A stretch of 64,000 nucleotides of DNA from Tritrichomonas musculus (lineage: Eukaryota > Parabasalia > Tritrichomonadida > Tritrichomonadidae), in assembly GCA_039105265.1 (NCBI GenBank), contig JAPFFF010000003.1, positions 3,286,001 to 3,350,000 on the forward strand. Direction: 5' to 3'. Within the stretch, counting starts at the first letter, position 1. Each line of letters begins with the position of its first letter. Positions 10,215 to 18,888 of this stretch are shown in pieces. Under the pieces are notes generated by a model. That model worked only from the letters and a program-made list of their open reading frames with translations. It searched no databases and was not told where the DNA came from. The position numbers were made by a program, and so were the translations under genes.

Positions 10215-12002
10215 TCATGATGATTTTTTGTACAGCAACTTTTTGAGCGGATGTGCTTGTGTTGTGAAAACATAATCATCAAGTGAAAAAACATCATCAT
10301 CAGAGAAAATTAAGTACAAATATTTAAGTGTTTCAGATAAGAAAAATGAATCCTGTAAATCATCATAAATTACAATTGGTGTCGATGTTTGATGAACTGT
10401 TGTATATCCAGCATCAGTTTGACAATATTTTCTAATTGATTCAAAAATTTCCCATGCAACCATTTTTGATTTTATATTATGGGTTGTCCTCCATGAATAA
10501 AAGAGTGACTCAACAAGCTCAGGTCTAAGTTTATATGTATCATCTGACCAATAAACTCCCGGTTTTTTCGTCGTAAATCTTGCTGATTCTCCTCCAATTT
10601 TTGTTGGCTGGATTTTGTATAGATAAATGGCCGTATCAAGTAAACTGTTCGCAAGAGACAAATAGAGCTCATAATATTTGCTTTTTCCACAGCATTTGCA
10701 ATCAGATTTATTATCGCATTCACAATGACAATCACAATCGCAATCAAAGTCGAAATCGCAATCATAATCGTATTCGTATAAATGATCCATAAAATGGCTT
10801 TCGCTATTTGAATCGTTGTTAAGTATGTATCCGGATTTATTTTTGCTTTTAATTAGTTTCTGTCTGTGATTATTTTGATGAGATTTTGTATAAAGATTAA
10901 TATTTTCTCTATTTCGCTCGATAGTAGGATTTTTTAATTTACACCGTCTTTTCTGGTTACAAAAGAAGTATTTATTATACATACAATCTTGTTGAGCCGC
11001 TAAAAATAAGGTTCCCGGTAAAAAAAATGACAAATGCGAAATTCCATGCGTAAATTCGTCATTAATTGAAGTTGTCAAATATTCATGACCTGTTTCCCAT
11101 GAAGTAAAAGCGAGTCTATTCAAAGCCTCTTCGATTGCGTGTCTAAATTCAAGAGGTCTATCTTCATCTGTTAAATTGTAAGGAGCGTATAATTTTAATT
11201 TTAGAAGGTATTCAAAATATGAGTCTCCAAATGCATCAAAAGAGTATTGAGTTATAGACGGCCAAAGACTTTTATAAAAGATTTGAGTTGGTGGAATTGG
11301 GCCAAATCGAAGAAGCTTTCGTCGTGCATACATTGACTTTTCGTAATAGATTGATTTGCCAGTATGATAACTTAATGCTAGAAATTCTATCTGACAGGAG
11401 CCAGCATCGGCTAGTAATGAGCTTCCATTTGCCCATGGATGATCATTCTGTAGTCCTGTCATCAGATTGATTAAAACACGAGGGAGTCCTGACGGAGTAT
11501 TAAAATCTGGTAGTAAACGATTGCCTATTTCCTCTGCCATCTCAAGTAAGATTTTATTATGCGTTTGTTCATATGCTGTTAATAAACCACCGAGACTTCG
11601 AATAACGGTTTCAAAAAAAGAGACTTCACCTGTGAAAGGAAGCCAATATTGAAAACTATTGTTTATCCATTCAAGGGCTTCATCAAATTCATCATTCATT
11701 CCCATTAAAATTAATGTATCAAGTGAATCTATAATTGTATATCCAAGTCCATACCAATTTTCGCCATGTCTTGTTTGAGGATTGAGAAAATCATATCCCC
11801 ACGCGTGTTCTCTGTACGAATTCCAAGCATTTTTCATTACATCCTGGATCTGTTTCCTCCGAATTTGATCTGATTCTTGTGAAATAAAGCTAAAATAATT
11901 GCTGATGCCTATATATAAATTATAAACTGAATAAGCATATGATATTATAACAAGGCTTATGAAAAATCGTTTCCATCTGATTTTGAATTTAATACGTCCC
12001 AT
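10215..12002 (-). CDS. GH47 class I alpha-1,2-mannosidase, ER/Golgi type II membrane protein
   Basis: A 595-residue glycosyl hydrolase 47 enzyme trimming alpha-1,2-mannose from N-glycans in the ER/Golgi. A basic N-tail and one membrane anchor (about 12-36) predict type II topology. Family motifs are intact: REHAWGYDFLNP (65-76), TIIDSLDTL (89-97), catalytic E131 in ETVIRSLGG, D260 in FGDSYFEYLLK, E495/E498 in RPELVESL, and the Ca2+-binding Thr in FTTQAHP (579-585). An unusual insertion (about 341-443) interrupts the barrel and carries an Asp/Cys alternating tract at 411-438. The start ATG directly precedes the basic tail. It shares a 98-bp divergent promoter with a degenerate GH47 paralogue at 12101. 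Confidence 0.9.
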   Translation of the reverse strand: MGRIKFKIRWKRFFISLVIISYAYSVYNLYIGISNYFSFISQESDQIRRKQIQDVMKNAWNSYREHAWGYDFLNPQTRHGENWYGLGYTIIDSLDTLILMGMNDEFDEALEWINNSFQYWLPFTGEVSFFETVIRSLGGLLTAYEQTHNKILLEMAEEIGNRLLPDFNTPSGLPRVLINLMTGLQNDHPWANGSSLLADAGSCQIEFLALSYHTGKSIYYEKSMYARRKLLRFGPIPPTQIFYKSLWPSITQYSFDAFGDSYFEYLLKLKLYAPYNLTDEDRPLEFRHAIEEALNRLAFTSWETGHEYLTTSINDEFTHGISHLSFFLPGTLFLAAQQDCMYNKYFFCNQKRRCKLKNPTIERNRENINLYTKSHQNNHRQKLIKSKNKSGYILNNDSNSESHFMDHLYEYDYDCDFDFDCDCDCHCECDNKSDCKCCGKSKYYELYLSLANSLLDTAIYLYKIQPTKIGGESARFTTKKPGVYWSDDTYKLRPELVESLFYSWRTTHNIKSKMVAWEIFESIRKYCQTDAGYTTVHQTSTPIVIYDDLQDSFFLSETLKYLYLIFSDDDVFSLDDYVFTTQAHPLKKLLYKKSS

Positions 12003-12100
12003 TTTAAATTCTCGACGATTAAATTTTTCTGAAAAAAGACAATATTGAATATAAAAATTAGTTTAGGTCAAATATAATAACTAAATCGATCATTTATTAT
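12003..12100. promoter_or_regulatory. 98-bp bidirectional promoter between GH47 paralogues
   Basis: The two GH47-related genes start head to head with only 98 bp between their ATGs. The plus-strand side holds an Inr-like TCATT at 12090-12094 (+1 A at 12092, 9-nt leader). I see no matching motif for the minus-strand gene. Coordinated expression is inferred from the geometry only. Confidence 0.5.
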
Positions 12101-13531
12101 ATGAAAAGATTTAAACGAAATAGAAAATTCATTAATCCTTTTCCAATTATTATTGTCCTTTTACTTATATGTTGCTTTATATCTGTCATATCATCGATTT
12201 TATCTCTAAATAAAATAAATGAATTAATGGATTTAAATAATAATTTAATAAAACAGCAAAATTTTAGCAAAAATAGCCAGTCTATTGAAAAAGAATCAAT
12301 AACTCATGATATTGATCAAGATTTATCAGATTTAAGTCTAATTAAGCAAATGACTTATTTTGGATTTTCGTCTTTTATTAAAAACTGTCCTGAATCTGAT
12401 GAGATTAGACCTATTACAAATCAATGCCTTCAAAATTTTGGATTTCAATCAACTGTTTTCGAATCTCTCGAGCCTCTATATATATTAAACTTGGCCAAGT
12501 CATTCAATGTTGCGAAAGAAATAGTTTTAAAATATTTTAAAAAATCAGAAGGTCATAGAATAGTGTTCAAAAATAGCAATTTAATCAGATCAGAATTGTA
12601 TGATCGTGCTGTTGCTTCACTAATTGGAATTTATCTTATCTCGCAAGATCAATCTTTTTTAAGCGCGGCTAAGCAGTTAGTAAGTTCAATTATGCAAGTT
12701 GATTCAAAATCTTATTTTCCTTATTCAATTATAAATCTTGAGAAGCAGCAAGGATTTGAGCGTGATTGGGAAAACGGTACATCAATATCTGATATTGTTT
12801 CTGGTCTCCCAGAAATTCTGTCTTTATATAAAATTACAAAAGAAGATAAATATTTAAATTTTGTTACAGATCTTTTAGAAAAACTAAGGAAGAGTAACTC
12901 GCAATTAAATGGGCATGAAATGTTTGCTTTTTATAATAGTGAAGATGGGCAAAATCGAACAAGCTATTTTTTCAATGAAAGAAATGCAAATTATTTTAGA
13001 GAATTTTATGAAAGTTTATTAAGAAGTTATTATTTGATTGATTTGAAAGAAATTAAAGATATTATTCCAAGCTCAATTCTTTCTGGGAAAAATACAAACG
13101 ATGTATTCTTTGATTCAAATCACTTTTCGTATTATATAAATAGTTCTGCACCTAAAAAAGATGTTTCTCCTAGTCTTCAAGCGCAATTTAATGATAAATT
13201 TGAATTTGATGCAACGTTTGTTAGAAACAATCTCCGAAAGATTTCCTATTTATTTTTAAATAATCAAAAAGATGAAAGTAAAAATGAATTTGAAAATAAA
13301 ATTAATGAATATGTGATCAACTTATTAGATGAAACGGAAAATAAATGTAAATCATTGTTTGGCTATTCAGGTTTGTCTTACTCAAGTAATAAAAAGCAGA
13401 GACAAAATAACATTCAGCACAGTTCTTTCTTTGGTAATTGGATAAATACTTTAAGCTACGCTTTGGAATTTAATATCACATTCTGGAATCGTGCATTATT
13501 CAGCACTCGTGGTCACTTATTATATTTGTGA
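12101..13531 (+). CDS. Divergent GH47-like membrane protein, probable pseudoenzyme
   Basis: A 476-residue type II membrane protein (membrane segment about 13-34) whose lumenal part follows the GH47 pattern at low similarity. FQSTVFESLEPLYILNL (115-131) matches the TIIDSLDTLILMG segment. RSELYDRAVASL (163-174) matches ETVIRSLGG and keeps E165. NYFREFYESLLRSYYL matches GDSYFEYLLK but has lost the catalytic Asp. The RPExVES motif is not recognisable. RALFSTRGHLLYL ends the protein where the active enzyme has VFTTQAHPL. A loss of catalysis with retained fold is inferred, perhaps a lectin or EDEM-like partner for its neighbour. The assignment rests on motif order seen by eye and needs a profile search. 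Inr and short leader support the start. Confidence 0.6.
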   Translation: MKRFKRNRKFINPFPIIIVLLLICCFISVISSILSLNKINELMDLNNNLIKQQNFSKNSQSIEKESITHDIDQDLSDLSLIKQMTYFGFSSFIKNCPESDEIRPITNQCLQNFGFQSTVFESLEPLYILNLAKSFNVAKEIVLKYFKKSEGHRIVFKNSNLIRSELYDRAVASLIGIYLISQDQSFLSAAKQLVSSIMQVDSKSYFPYSIINLEKQQGFERDWENGTSISDIVSGLPEILSLYKITKEDKYLNFVTDLLEKLRKSNSQLNGHEMFAFYNSEDGQNRTSYFFNERNANYFREFYESLLRSYYLIDLKEIKDIIPSSILSGKNTNDVFFDSNHFSYYINSSAPKKDVSPSLQAQFNDKFEFDATFVRNNLRKISYLFLNNQKDESKNEFENKINEYVINLLDETENKCKSLFGYSGLSYSSNKKQRQNNIQHSSFFGNWINTLSYALEFNITFWNRALFSTRGHLLYL

Positions 13532-13667
13532 AATAATTGTCAATTTTGTTTTGTAAAAATAATGTTGGTATATTTGTAAATAAATGGTATATATGTAATT
13601 GAATCTGTTTTTCGTTTTTCAATTCAAAATTTGTGAAAAAATCGTAATTTTTACAAAAGCAAATAAA

Positions 13668-14807
13668 ATGAATGATAATGATAGTGATGATGAATTCAGA
13701 ACAAAATTCATTACTCCGCAAGATATACTGGAATCTTGTGTTAGAAATCAGCTTTATACAATTCCTGAATTAAATGAAACCTTATTTTTGCATTTCGGTG
13801 GATTTAATCGAATATCTTCACTTGAGCCTTATATAAATTTAACATCTCTTTGGCTTAACAACAACTCTATTGGAGTTATTGAAGGTCTTTCATCGTTAAA
13901 AAATCTCATATGCCTTTATCTGAACGGAAATGTTATCAAAAAAATTGAAGGTCTTGATGAACTTGAAAATTTGGAGACTCTTTGTCTATCAAATAACTAT
14001 ATTAAAAAAATTGAAAATGTTTCAGCTCTTAAAAAACTCCACACTTTAGAACTTGATCATAATTATATCGAAGAACCAGAAAACATACGAAATGTTGTTG
14101 ATCTCCCTGCATTGGGTAATCTTAATTTATCTTTTAATAAGCTTGATTCTGAAGAATTTCTTCCAATAATTTCAAATCTTCAGCATCTAGCATTATTAAA
14201 GCTCGAAGGAAATCCAATTGCCAGAACTATGTCGCAATATAGGCGAAAAATTCTTTATAAAATGCCAACGCTTACTTACCTTGATGATTCGCCTGTCTCA
14301 GAGCTTGATATCAGGTGCGCTCGAGCTTATATGGAAGGAGGGAGAGATGCTGAAATGGAAGAAAGGCAAAGATATAGAAAAGAGAAAGAAGATGAGAAAA
14401 CTCGAAACAGACGAGAATTGAGAAGAGTTAATAGAAAATATGCTATTGAAGCAGGAATTGATATTAGTCATGATAAATATATGATGTCATCTGATGATGA
14501 AAGATTATTTGTTTCATCCTCTGAGTCAAATTCTGAGAATGAAGATAACGATGATAATGATGTTACTAATATTAAAAAAGCAAAGCAGTTAAGTGAAGAA
14601 ACTACTGAAAGTAGCAAAGTGAATAATAAAGAAAATAATTATGTTAATGAAGCAAATGTTGCAACCTCATCAATTAATACGGCAGTTGAAAGTCGACTTC
14701 TTGAAGAAGAAAGCTCTTCTTCAGATGAAATTGACTCAGAAAAAGAAAATGAACATAACCATAGAAATGAAGATTCATCTGATGATGACGATGATCGAAT
14801 CAATTGA
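13668..14807 (+). CDS. DNAAF1: Dynein axonemal assembly factor 1 (LRRC50) homologue
   Basis: A 379-residue protein. The N-terminus (TPQDILESC, LNETLFLHFGGFNRISSLEPY) and about six SDS22-type leucine-rich repeats (about 40-180) match DNAAF1/LRRC50 in order and wording. The LRR cap YRRKILYKMPTLTYLDDSPV and the following RCARAYMEGGRDAEMEERQ are diagnostic. The C-terminus is an acidic, Ser-rich disordered tail. DNAAF1 acts in the cytoplasm in pre-assembly of outer and inner dynein arms, which fits a flagellated cell. The frame is open upstream from a TTG at 13599, but the ATG at 13668 is chosen because it directly precedes the conserved region. Only 136 bp separate it from the previous gene. Confidence 0.9.
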   Translation: MNDNDSDDEFRTKFITPQDILESCVRNQLYTIPELNETLFLHFGGFNRISSLEPYINLTSLWLNNNSIGVIEGLSSLKNLICLYLNGNVIKKIEGLDELENLETLCLSNNYIKKIENVSALKKLHTLELDHNYIEEPENIRNVVDLPALGNLNLSFNKLDSEEFLPIISNLQHLALLKLEGNPIARTMSQYRRKILYKMPTLTYLDDSPVSELDIRCARAYMEGGRDAEMEERQRYRKEKEDEKTRNRRELRRVNRKYAIEAGIDISHDKYMMSSDDERLFVSSSESNSENEDNDDNDVTNIKKAKQLSEETTESSKVNNKENNYVNEANVATSSINTAVESRLLEEESSSSDEIDSEKENEHNHRNEDSSDDDDDRIN

Positions 14808-14986
14808 ATCTTAAGGCGGTTGTTTTAATTAAAGTAAAAAGAAAAATAATTCTCTTTGTTATTATAATTATTATCTTTTTGGCTAAATTATTTGAATATC
14901 TTTTTATAAATATATATTTTTTAAGGTGGTTCTCAATCCAATGAGTTCTCACAAAAATAAAAAAAGGAAAGATTGAGAAAAATTAA

Positions 14987-14994
14987 TAAGGATC
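14987..14994. repeat. Left 8-bp target-site duplication of the MULE
   Basis: TAAGGATC immediately left of the element is repeated exactly at 17512-17519 immediately right of it. A 9-bp reading (TAAGGATCA) is also possible. Confidence 0.85.
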
Positions 14995-15003
14995 AGGCTG
15001 GTC

Positions 15004-15126
15004 ACAAATTGCGCATCAAAAATTCTGATAGCGATCGGAAATGAAGTAAAATATAAACTTAAGAAAATTAGAAATTTTACGGTTATTTATTTTTTTAAAT
15101 TACCGCGGTAAAAAGATCGGAATATT
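15004..15126 (+). repeat. Left terminal inverted repeat of the MULE
   Basis: This 123-bp arm matches the reverse complement of 17380-17502 with one mismatch (GCGCATC versus GCGTATC near the outer end). It ends 44 bp before the transposase ATG, so it may also supply the promoter. Confidence 0.9.
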
Positions 15127-15170
15127 AATACGGTTTAGCATCGTTTGAGCTACTCAAGATTCTCAACAAA

Positions 15171-16694
15171 ATGTTTCCACAAAGCAAAGAAGTGCTAACA
15201 GAAAAGATTCTGTGCATCGAATCATACTCCCGACTGCAGCAAATCAATATTTATAGATCCATCGCAAGCGAAATTCAATTAGTTCACATCCTTCTTGGCG
15301 AAAAAGGAGTATCAAGAGTATATCTACACGAGCAAAAAGACAAAGAAATAATATTCGATGCAAATACATCAATTAATGGATTCTGCTGGTTTGCTCCTTG
15401 GACTCGTGAAGCTCTAATGAGTTTTTCATATATAGAACTGGATTGCACATTCGCAATATTGAACCCATACGTCACGTGCATTCCACAATTAATCATTAAA
15501 AACGTTTCGCTTCCATTAGGATTCATAGCTGGAGTTGAAGAGAGTTCCGAACTGTATCGGTTGCTTTACACCGAACTTCAACATATTATAGGCAACAACA
15601 ACAGATTACATGAATTTCCAGTATTAAGCGATCAAGGGCCTGGGTTAATTAAATTCTGTACCGACAACCATCTCGAACAATACTTTTGCATCAGACATAT
15701 TCTCAATTTGGTTGGTGCCAAATCTTTTTTTGGTAAATTGGTAAAAAAGCTTTTGATGTCACAAACTGAACCAGAATTTGTGGAAAACCATGAATATGTC
15801 TTGAAATCATTGATTGGCTATTATCAAGTCACTAAAAATCTACCAACCAAAGTACTCAAATATTGTTTTGCATGCATTTCTAGTGACCAGTTAATTGCGG
15901 ATCCGAATGTAGATGATGAGTTAATACATAAAACTGTATTATTCAATAGAGGATACATTGCTTCATCTTCAAATCATGCGGAAGGATTTCACCGCCAGCT
16001 GAAGGTCATAGCTAAAATAAATCTTGGGATTGAACATAATATTGAAAAGTTAATAGAACAAATTAACAAAAGATTTGAAAAGTATAAAAGCGGAGAAAGT
16101 AGCCAGAAATTATGCGAACGCATAAAAAATGAACTACTGGAAAAGCAAAATAAATACCACATCAAACCTGTAGATGAATGTGAATGTGGTTCGACATTTC
16201 ATAAAGAAATGATGCTTGATTGCGAGATTCCTTGCATCCATACAATAACACAAGATACTAAAATCACAATAGATTTACCAGAATTAGATGAAAAGAATTT
16301 TCTTAATGTTACTGACTTTAAGCCAATGAAATCTCCATTAACAGGCTTATTAAAGTTTACCAACAAAGATACAGATCTGTCTGATGATGACCAGAATATG
16401 ACACTAGAACAAATTACAGAAGCTATCGAAAGAAATAGAGAATTTATGTCATTTTATAATCCAGCATTGTTTGATCAAAATATTGAAGATTTCATTCGAG
16501 ATTTGACACATGAAGCATTGAAGCTAGGATTGAGTGAAGATCAGGTTGATGACTTTATAAAGTTTAATATAATGGACTATATATTGAATAATAGAGACAT
16601 CGAAAAATTTATTGATAACAAAGAAATCAATTTAGGAAGATATTTTGCATTATTTAAGGGACCACTATCAAATTCTGTGTTAAAAATTCTATGA
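15171..16694 (+). CDS. MULE-type DDE transposase
   Basis: An intact 507-residue transposase that would cut and paste the surrounding element. The DDE catalytic core is visible: D91 in YIELDCTF, D154 in PVLSDQGPGL, the MULE-typical C173-x2-H176 in CIRHILNLV, and E271 in SSNHAEGFHRQLK. A possible zinc-binding group, CECGSTFH, follows near 342-349. No FAR1 or WRKY-type DNA-binding domain was recognised at the short N-terminus, so the protein may bind the TIRs through the first 80 residues. The frame has no stops or frameshifts, consistent with a recently active copy. The start is the first ATG inside the left TIR boundary. Confidence 0.85.
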   Translation: MFPQSKEVLTEKILCIESYSRLQQINIYRSIASEIQLVHILLGEKGVSRVYLHEQKDKEIIFDANTSINGFCWFAPWTREALMSFSYIELDCTFAILNPYVTCIPQLIIKNVSLPLGFIAGVEESSELYRLLYTELQHIIGNNNRLHEFPVLSDQGPGLIKFCTDNHLEQYFCIRHILNLVGAKSFFGKLVKKLLMSQTEPEFVENHEYVLKSLIGYYQVTKNLPTKVLKYCFACISSDQLIADPNVDDELIHKTVLFNRGYIASSSNHAEGFHRQLKVIAKINLGIEHNIEKLIEQINKRFEKYKSGESSQKLCERIKNELLEKQNKYHIKPVDECECGSTFHKEMMLDCEIPCIHTITQDTKITIDLPELDEKNFLNVTDFKPMKSPLTGLLKFTNKDTDLSDDDQNMTLEQITEAIERNREFMSFYNPALFDQNIEDFIRDLTHEALKLGLSEDQVDDFIKFNIMDYILNNRDIEKFIDNKEINLGRYFALFKGPLSNSVLKIL

Positions 16695-17379
16695 GTTATC
16701 ACAAAATTAATTGACTTAAAAAAAATTATTTTTTGAGTATTTTTGCTATATTTTGGTATATATAAAATATATGAATTATATATCATTTATTTCTATTCTT
16801 CTTTTAAGCCTATTCCCTTTTTTCAATACAAATTTAAAAGTTGAAAGGATATAAAAATTTTACAAAAATGATCGGAATGGTGAAATTTTAAAGTTTTAAA
16901 CTTTTTCCGAAATAATAACCATTGAATTTTATTTTCTATGAGTTTTTTCAATATTGAAATGTTTACAAAAAAATATGATAGTGGTCCCTTAAAATTAAAT
17001 AAATAAAAAATTCCTCTAAATTTATATATTTTGTTTTAATTATATATTTTTATTATTATTATAAATTTAATAATGATGATTAAAAAAAATAATGTATTGT
17101 TAGAGAATGCCTTTTATTAATTTTTCTATTTTATTAATTTAGGATGACATCATTATTAAAATGATGCGTCTTGTTTTTTTCAGAAATTGATCAATTTGTT
17201 TGATCTTAATTGTCTGATATGTCTTGTTTTTTAAAGAAAACTACAAAATAATCTCAAAATTTTGGTTAGTGATTTTTTCGTGGTTTCTTGTTGTGCATGA
17301 ATTGCTGGTGCTTCCGATCAATTTTGTTTTATAGTAGTCGTCTGAATTGATTTAGAAAATATTCCGATCTTCAAATATA
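16695..17379. other. Noncoding 3' part of the MULE
   Basis: 685 bp between the transposase stop and the right TIR. It is AT-rich with no usable frame. ATATTCCGATCT occurs at 17359-17370 and again at the inner edge of the TIR (17381-17392), a subterminal direct repeat typical of transposase-binding sites. Confidence 0.5.
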
Positions 17380-17502
17380 AATATTCCGATCTTTTTACCG
17401 CGGTAATTTAAAAAAATAAATAACCGTAAAATTTCTAATTTTCTTAAGTTTATATTTTACTTCATTTCCGATCGCTATCAGAATTTTTGATACGCAATTT
17501 GT
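17380..17502 (-). repeat. Right terminal inverted repeat of the MULE
   Basis: Inverted 123-bp copy of 15004-15126 with one mismatch. It is followed by the imperfect outer bases up to 17511. Confidence 0.9.
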
Positions 17503-17511
17503 TAACAGCCT

Positions 17512-17519
17512 TAAGGATC
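17512..17519. repeat. Right 8-bp target-site duplication of the MULE
   Basis: TAAGGATC, identical to 14987-14994. Confidence 0.85.
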
Positions 17520-17548
17520 AACTAAAGTATAGTTAGTCTTTTCTGAAG

Positions 17549-17738
17549 AACCTTCAAAAAGTGGGAATCATTCAGAAAAAATAATCTAAATAAAATAATT
17601 GAAAAAACAAATTTTTTTATATTTTTACATAATTTTTACCGAGACTACATACCGCCTAGCGGGCGTCGAGCGAGGCTGAGCGAAGCGAAGCCGAGTCGAG
17701 ACCCCGTGGCTGGCGGTAAGAATCGGTAGCTACTCATG
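17549..17738. repeat. GC-rich hairpin repeat, copy A, with AT-rich left arm
   Basis: The left arm CTTCAAAAAGTGGGAA...AATAATCTAAATAAAAT (from 17552) also occurs at 29387-29430. It leads into an isolated GC-rich hairpin at about 17638-17727. The hairpin stem includes ACCGA/TCGGT, ACCGCC/GGCGGT and CGGG/CCCG, plus a 30-nt self-complementary insert (17671-17700) with no counterpart in copy B. Its GC content contrasts sharply with the surroundings. Confidence 0.7.
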
Positions 17739-17759
17739 GATAGAAAAACCATTCAAAAA

Positions 17760-18393
17760 GTGGTGTAGAAAAAAACGATTGTCCCATTTTTTTTAAATTC
17801 CTAAACAACGAGAACAAGATTTATTATTAACTATTGTCCCATTTTATCTTGAAATATTATAATTTTTGTAAATTAATTAATGGAGTTCATCAAATATTAA
17901 ATATTAATTAGTTGAACTGGTTTAATTATTAAAATACTCTATATTATTGAATCAATTAATTATAATTAAAAGGCAAGTTTTGAAGCTACCAGTTTTCTTA
18001 ACCTGAAAATTAAAATTTCAAATTTTAAATCTACATCAATTTGATTGATATAGAATTATAATCAGTGATTTATATTTTATATTTGTGATTATAGGTTATT
18101 GCTTAATCAATAATTGATTTTTTCTTGAATTCATTTTAATATAGTGTGATCTTTTTTAGATCTGCTCATCAATTGTTTGTAAAATAAATGTAAAAAGATT
18201 TATTCTTTTTAAACTCTCTGTTTTGAATAAATGTTTTATGAAATTATTAGCAAATATGAAAAAACTTTTAAGAGAATCAATCAATCTATCGATTTGTTTT
18301 GAATTAAACCTATTCTAAAATAGAAAGCTCTCATTTCTACTGGTTTTCAGTTTAAAAAACATTCCGAATTAAATTCATTTTTTTGTTCTATCC
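17760..18393. other. AT-rich intergenic DNA, no gene seen
   Basis: This stretch lies between the hairpin repeat and the MITE. It is AT-rich with many stops in all frames. GTCCCATTTT occurs twice (near 17781 and 17837); nothing else was recognised. Confidence 0.4.
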
Positions 18394-18401
18394 TCCAGAG
18401 G

Positions 18402-18880
18402 TAGACTTGTTATTCTCCGATTCTCGAGATCGATAATTGATTGACTTTTTGATATCGATACATAAATATACACAGATTCTCGAGATCGATTTCAGAGATC
18501 GAGTTTTTTATTTCTCTACTTTTGATATCAGAATTTTCAATTAAACTTTTTGATAAATATATGATCGTAATTCATTCTCAAATATTTCATAAAAAAAGAA
18601 TGTATTTTTTGATTTTAATCTTAAAATAAACATCAATGCATTATATTATATATTTTTCAATATTATAAAATCACAAATACCAATTATAAAAGAAGATAAA
18701 TCTGTTTGAGATCTCGAGATCTCGGTAATTGATATCAAGTTTACAATTATTTTTATATCACATTTCATATCTGATATCTTGATAATCGATAATCTCGATA
18801 TCAGATTTTTAAACAGATAATCGAGTATCAGATGCAAAAAAGTGACGTTTTTGATATCGATTCTCAAAATAACAAGCCTA
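18402..18880. mobile_element. 479-bp MITE with 8-bp target duplication (family member 1)
   Basis: Ends TAGACTTGTTAT (18402-18413) and ATAACAAGCCTA (18869-18880) are inverted with one mismatch. A perfect 8-bp direct repeat TCCAGAGG flanks them (18394-18401 and 18881-18888). The interior has no open frame and is made of degenerate palindromic units around CTCGAGATCGAT and GATATCGAT. A related shorter element with the same ends lies at 39510-39787. It is a non-autonomous element; the 8-bp duplication suggests mobilisation by a hAT- or Mutator-type transposase. Confidence 0.8.
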
Positions 18881-18888
18881 TCCAGAGG

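Larger units (their letters stand above)
14995..17511 (+). mobile_element. Complete Mutator-like (MULE) DNA transposon
   Basis: A 2.5-kb element bounded by inverted repeats. 15004-15126 and the reverse complement of 17380-17502 (123 bp each) differ at a single base by my reading. Similarity continues imperfectly to AGGCTG/CAGCCT at the outermost ends (14995 and 17511), beyond which an 8-bp duplication TAAGGATC flanks both sides. One intact transposase gene lies inside at 15171-16694. The TIR contains a TACCGCGGTA palindrome at 15101-15110 and GATCGGAA(TATT) motifs repeated near both ends, plausible transposase-binding sites. Long TIRs, 8-9-bp duplication and the transposase type all fit a MULE. 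Near-identical TIRs indicate recent insertion. Confidence 0.9.

Noticed and set aside
13599-13667. N-terminal extension of DNAAF1 from a TTG codon
   Set aside because: No ATG there; the sequence is not conserved in DNAAF1 and trichomonad leaders are short.
13500-13721. 73-codon minus-strand frame across the GH47-like/DNAAF1 junction
   Set aside because: Overlaps the end of one gene and the start of another on the opposite strand; no similarity seen.
17671-17700. CpG-like GC-rich insert as evidence of foreign (bacterial) DNA
   Set aside because: It is only 30 nt, self-complementary and embedded in a repeat with a second copy; structure explains it better than transfer.
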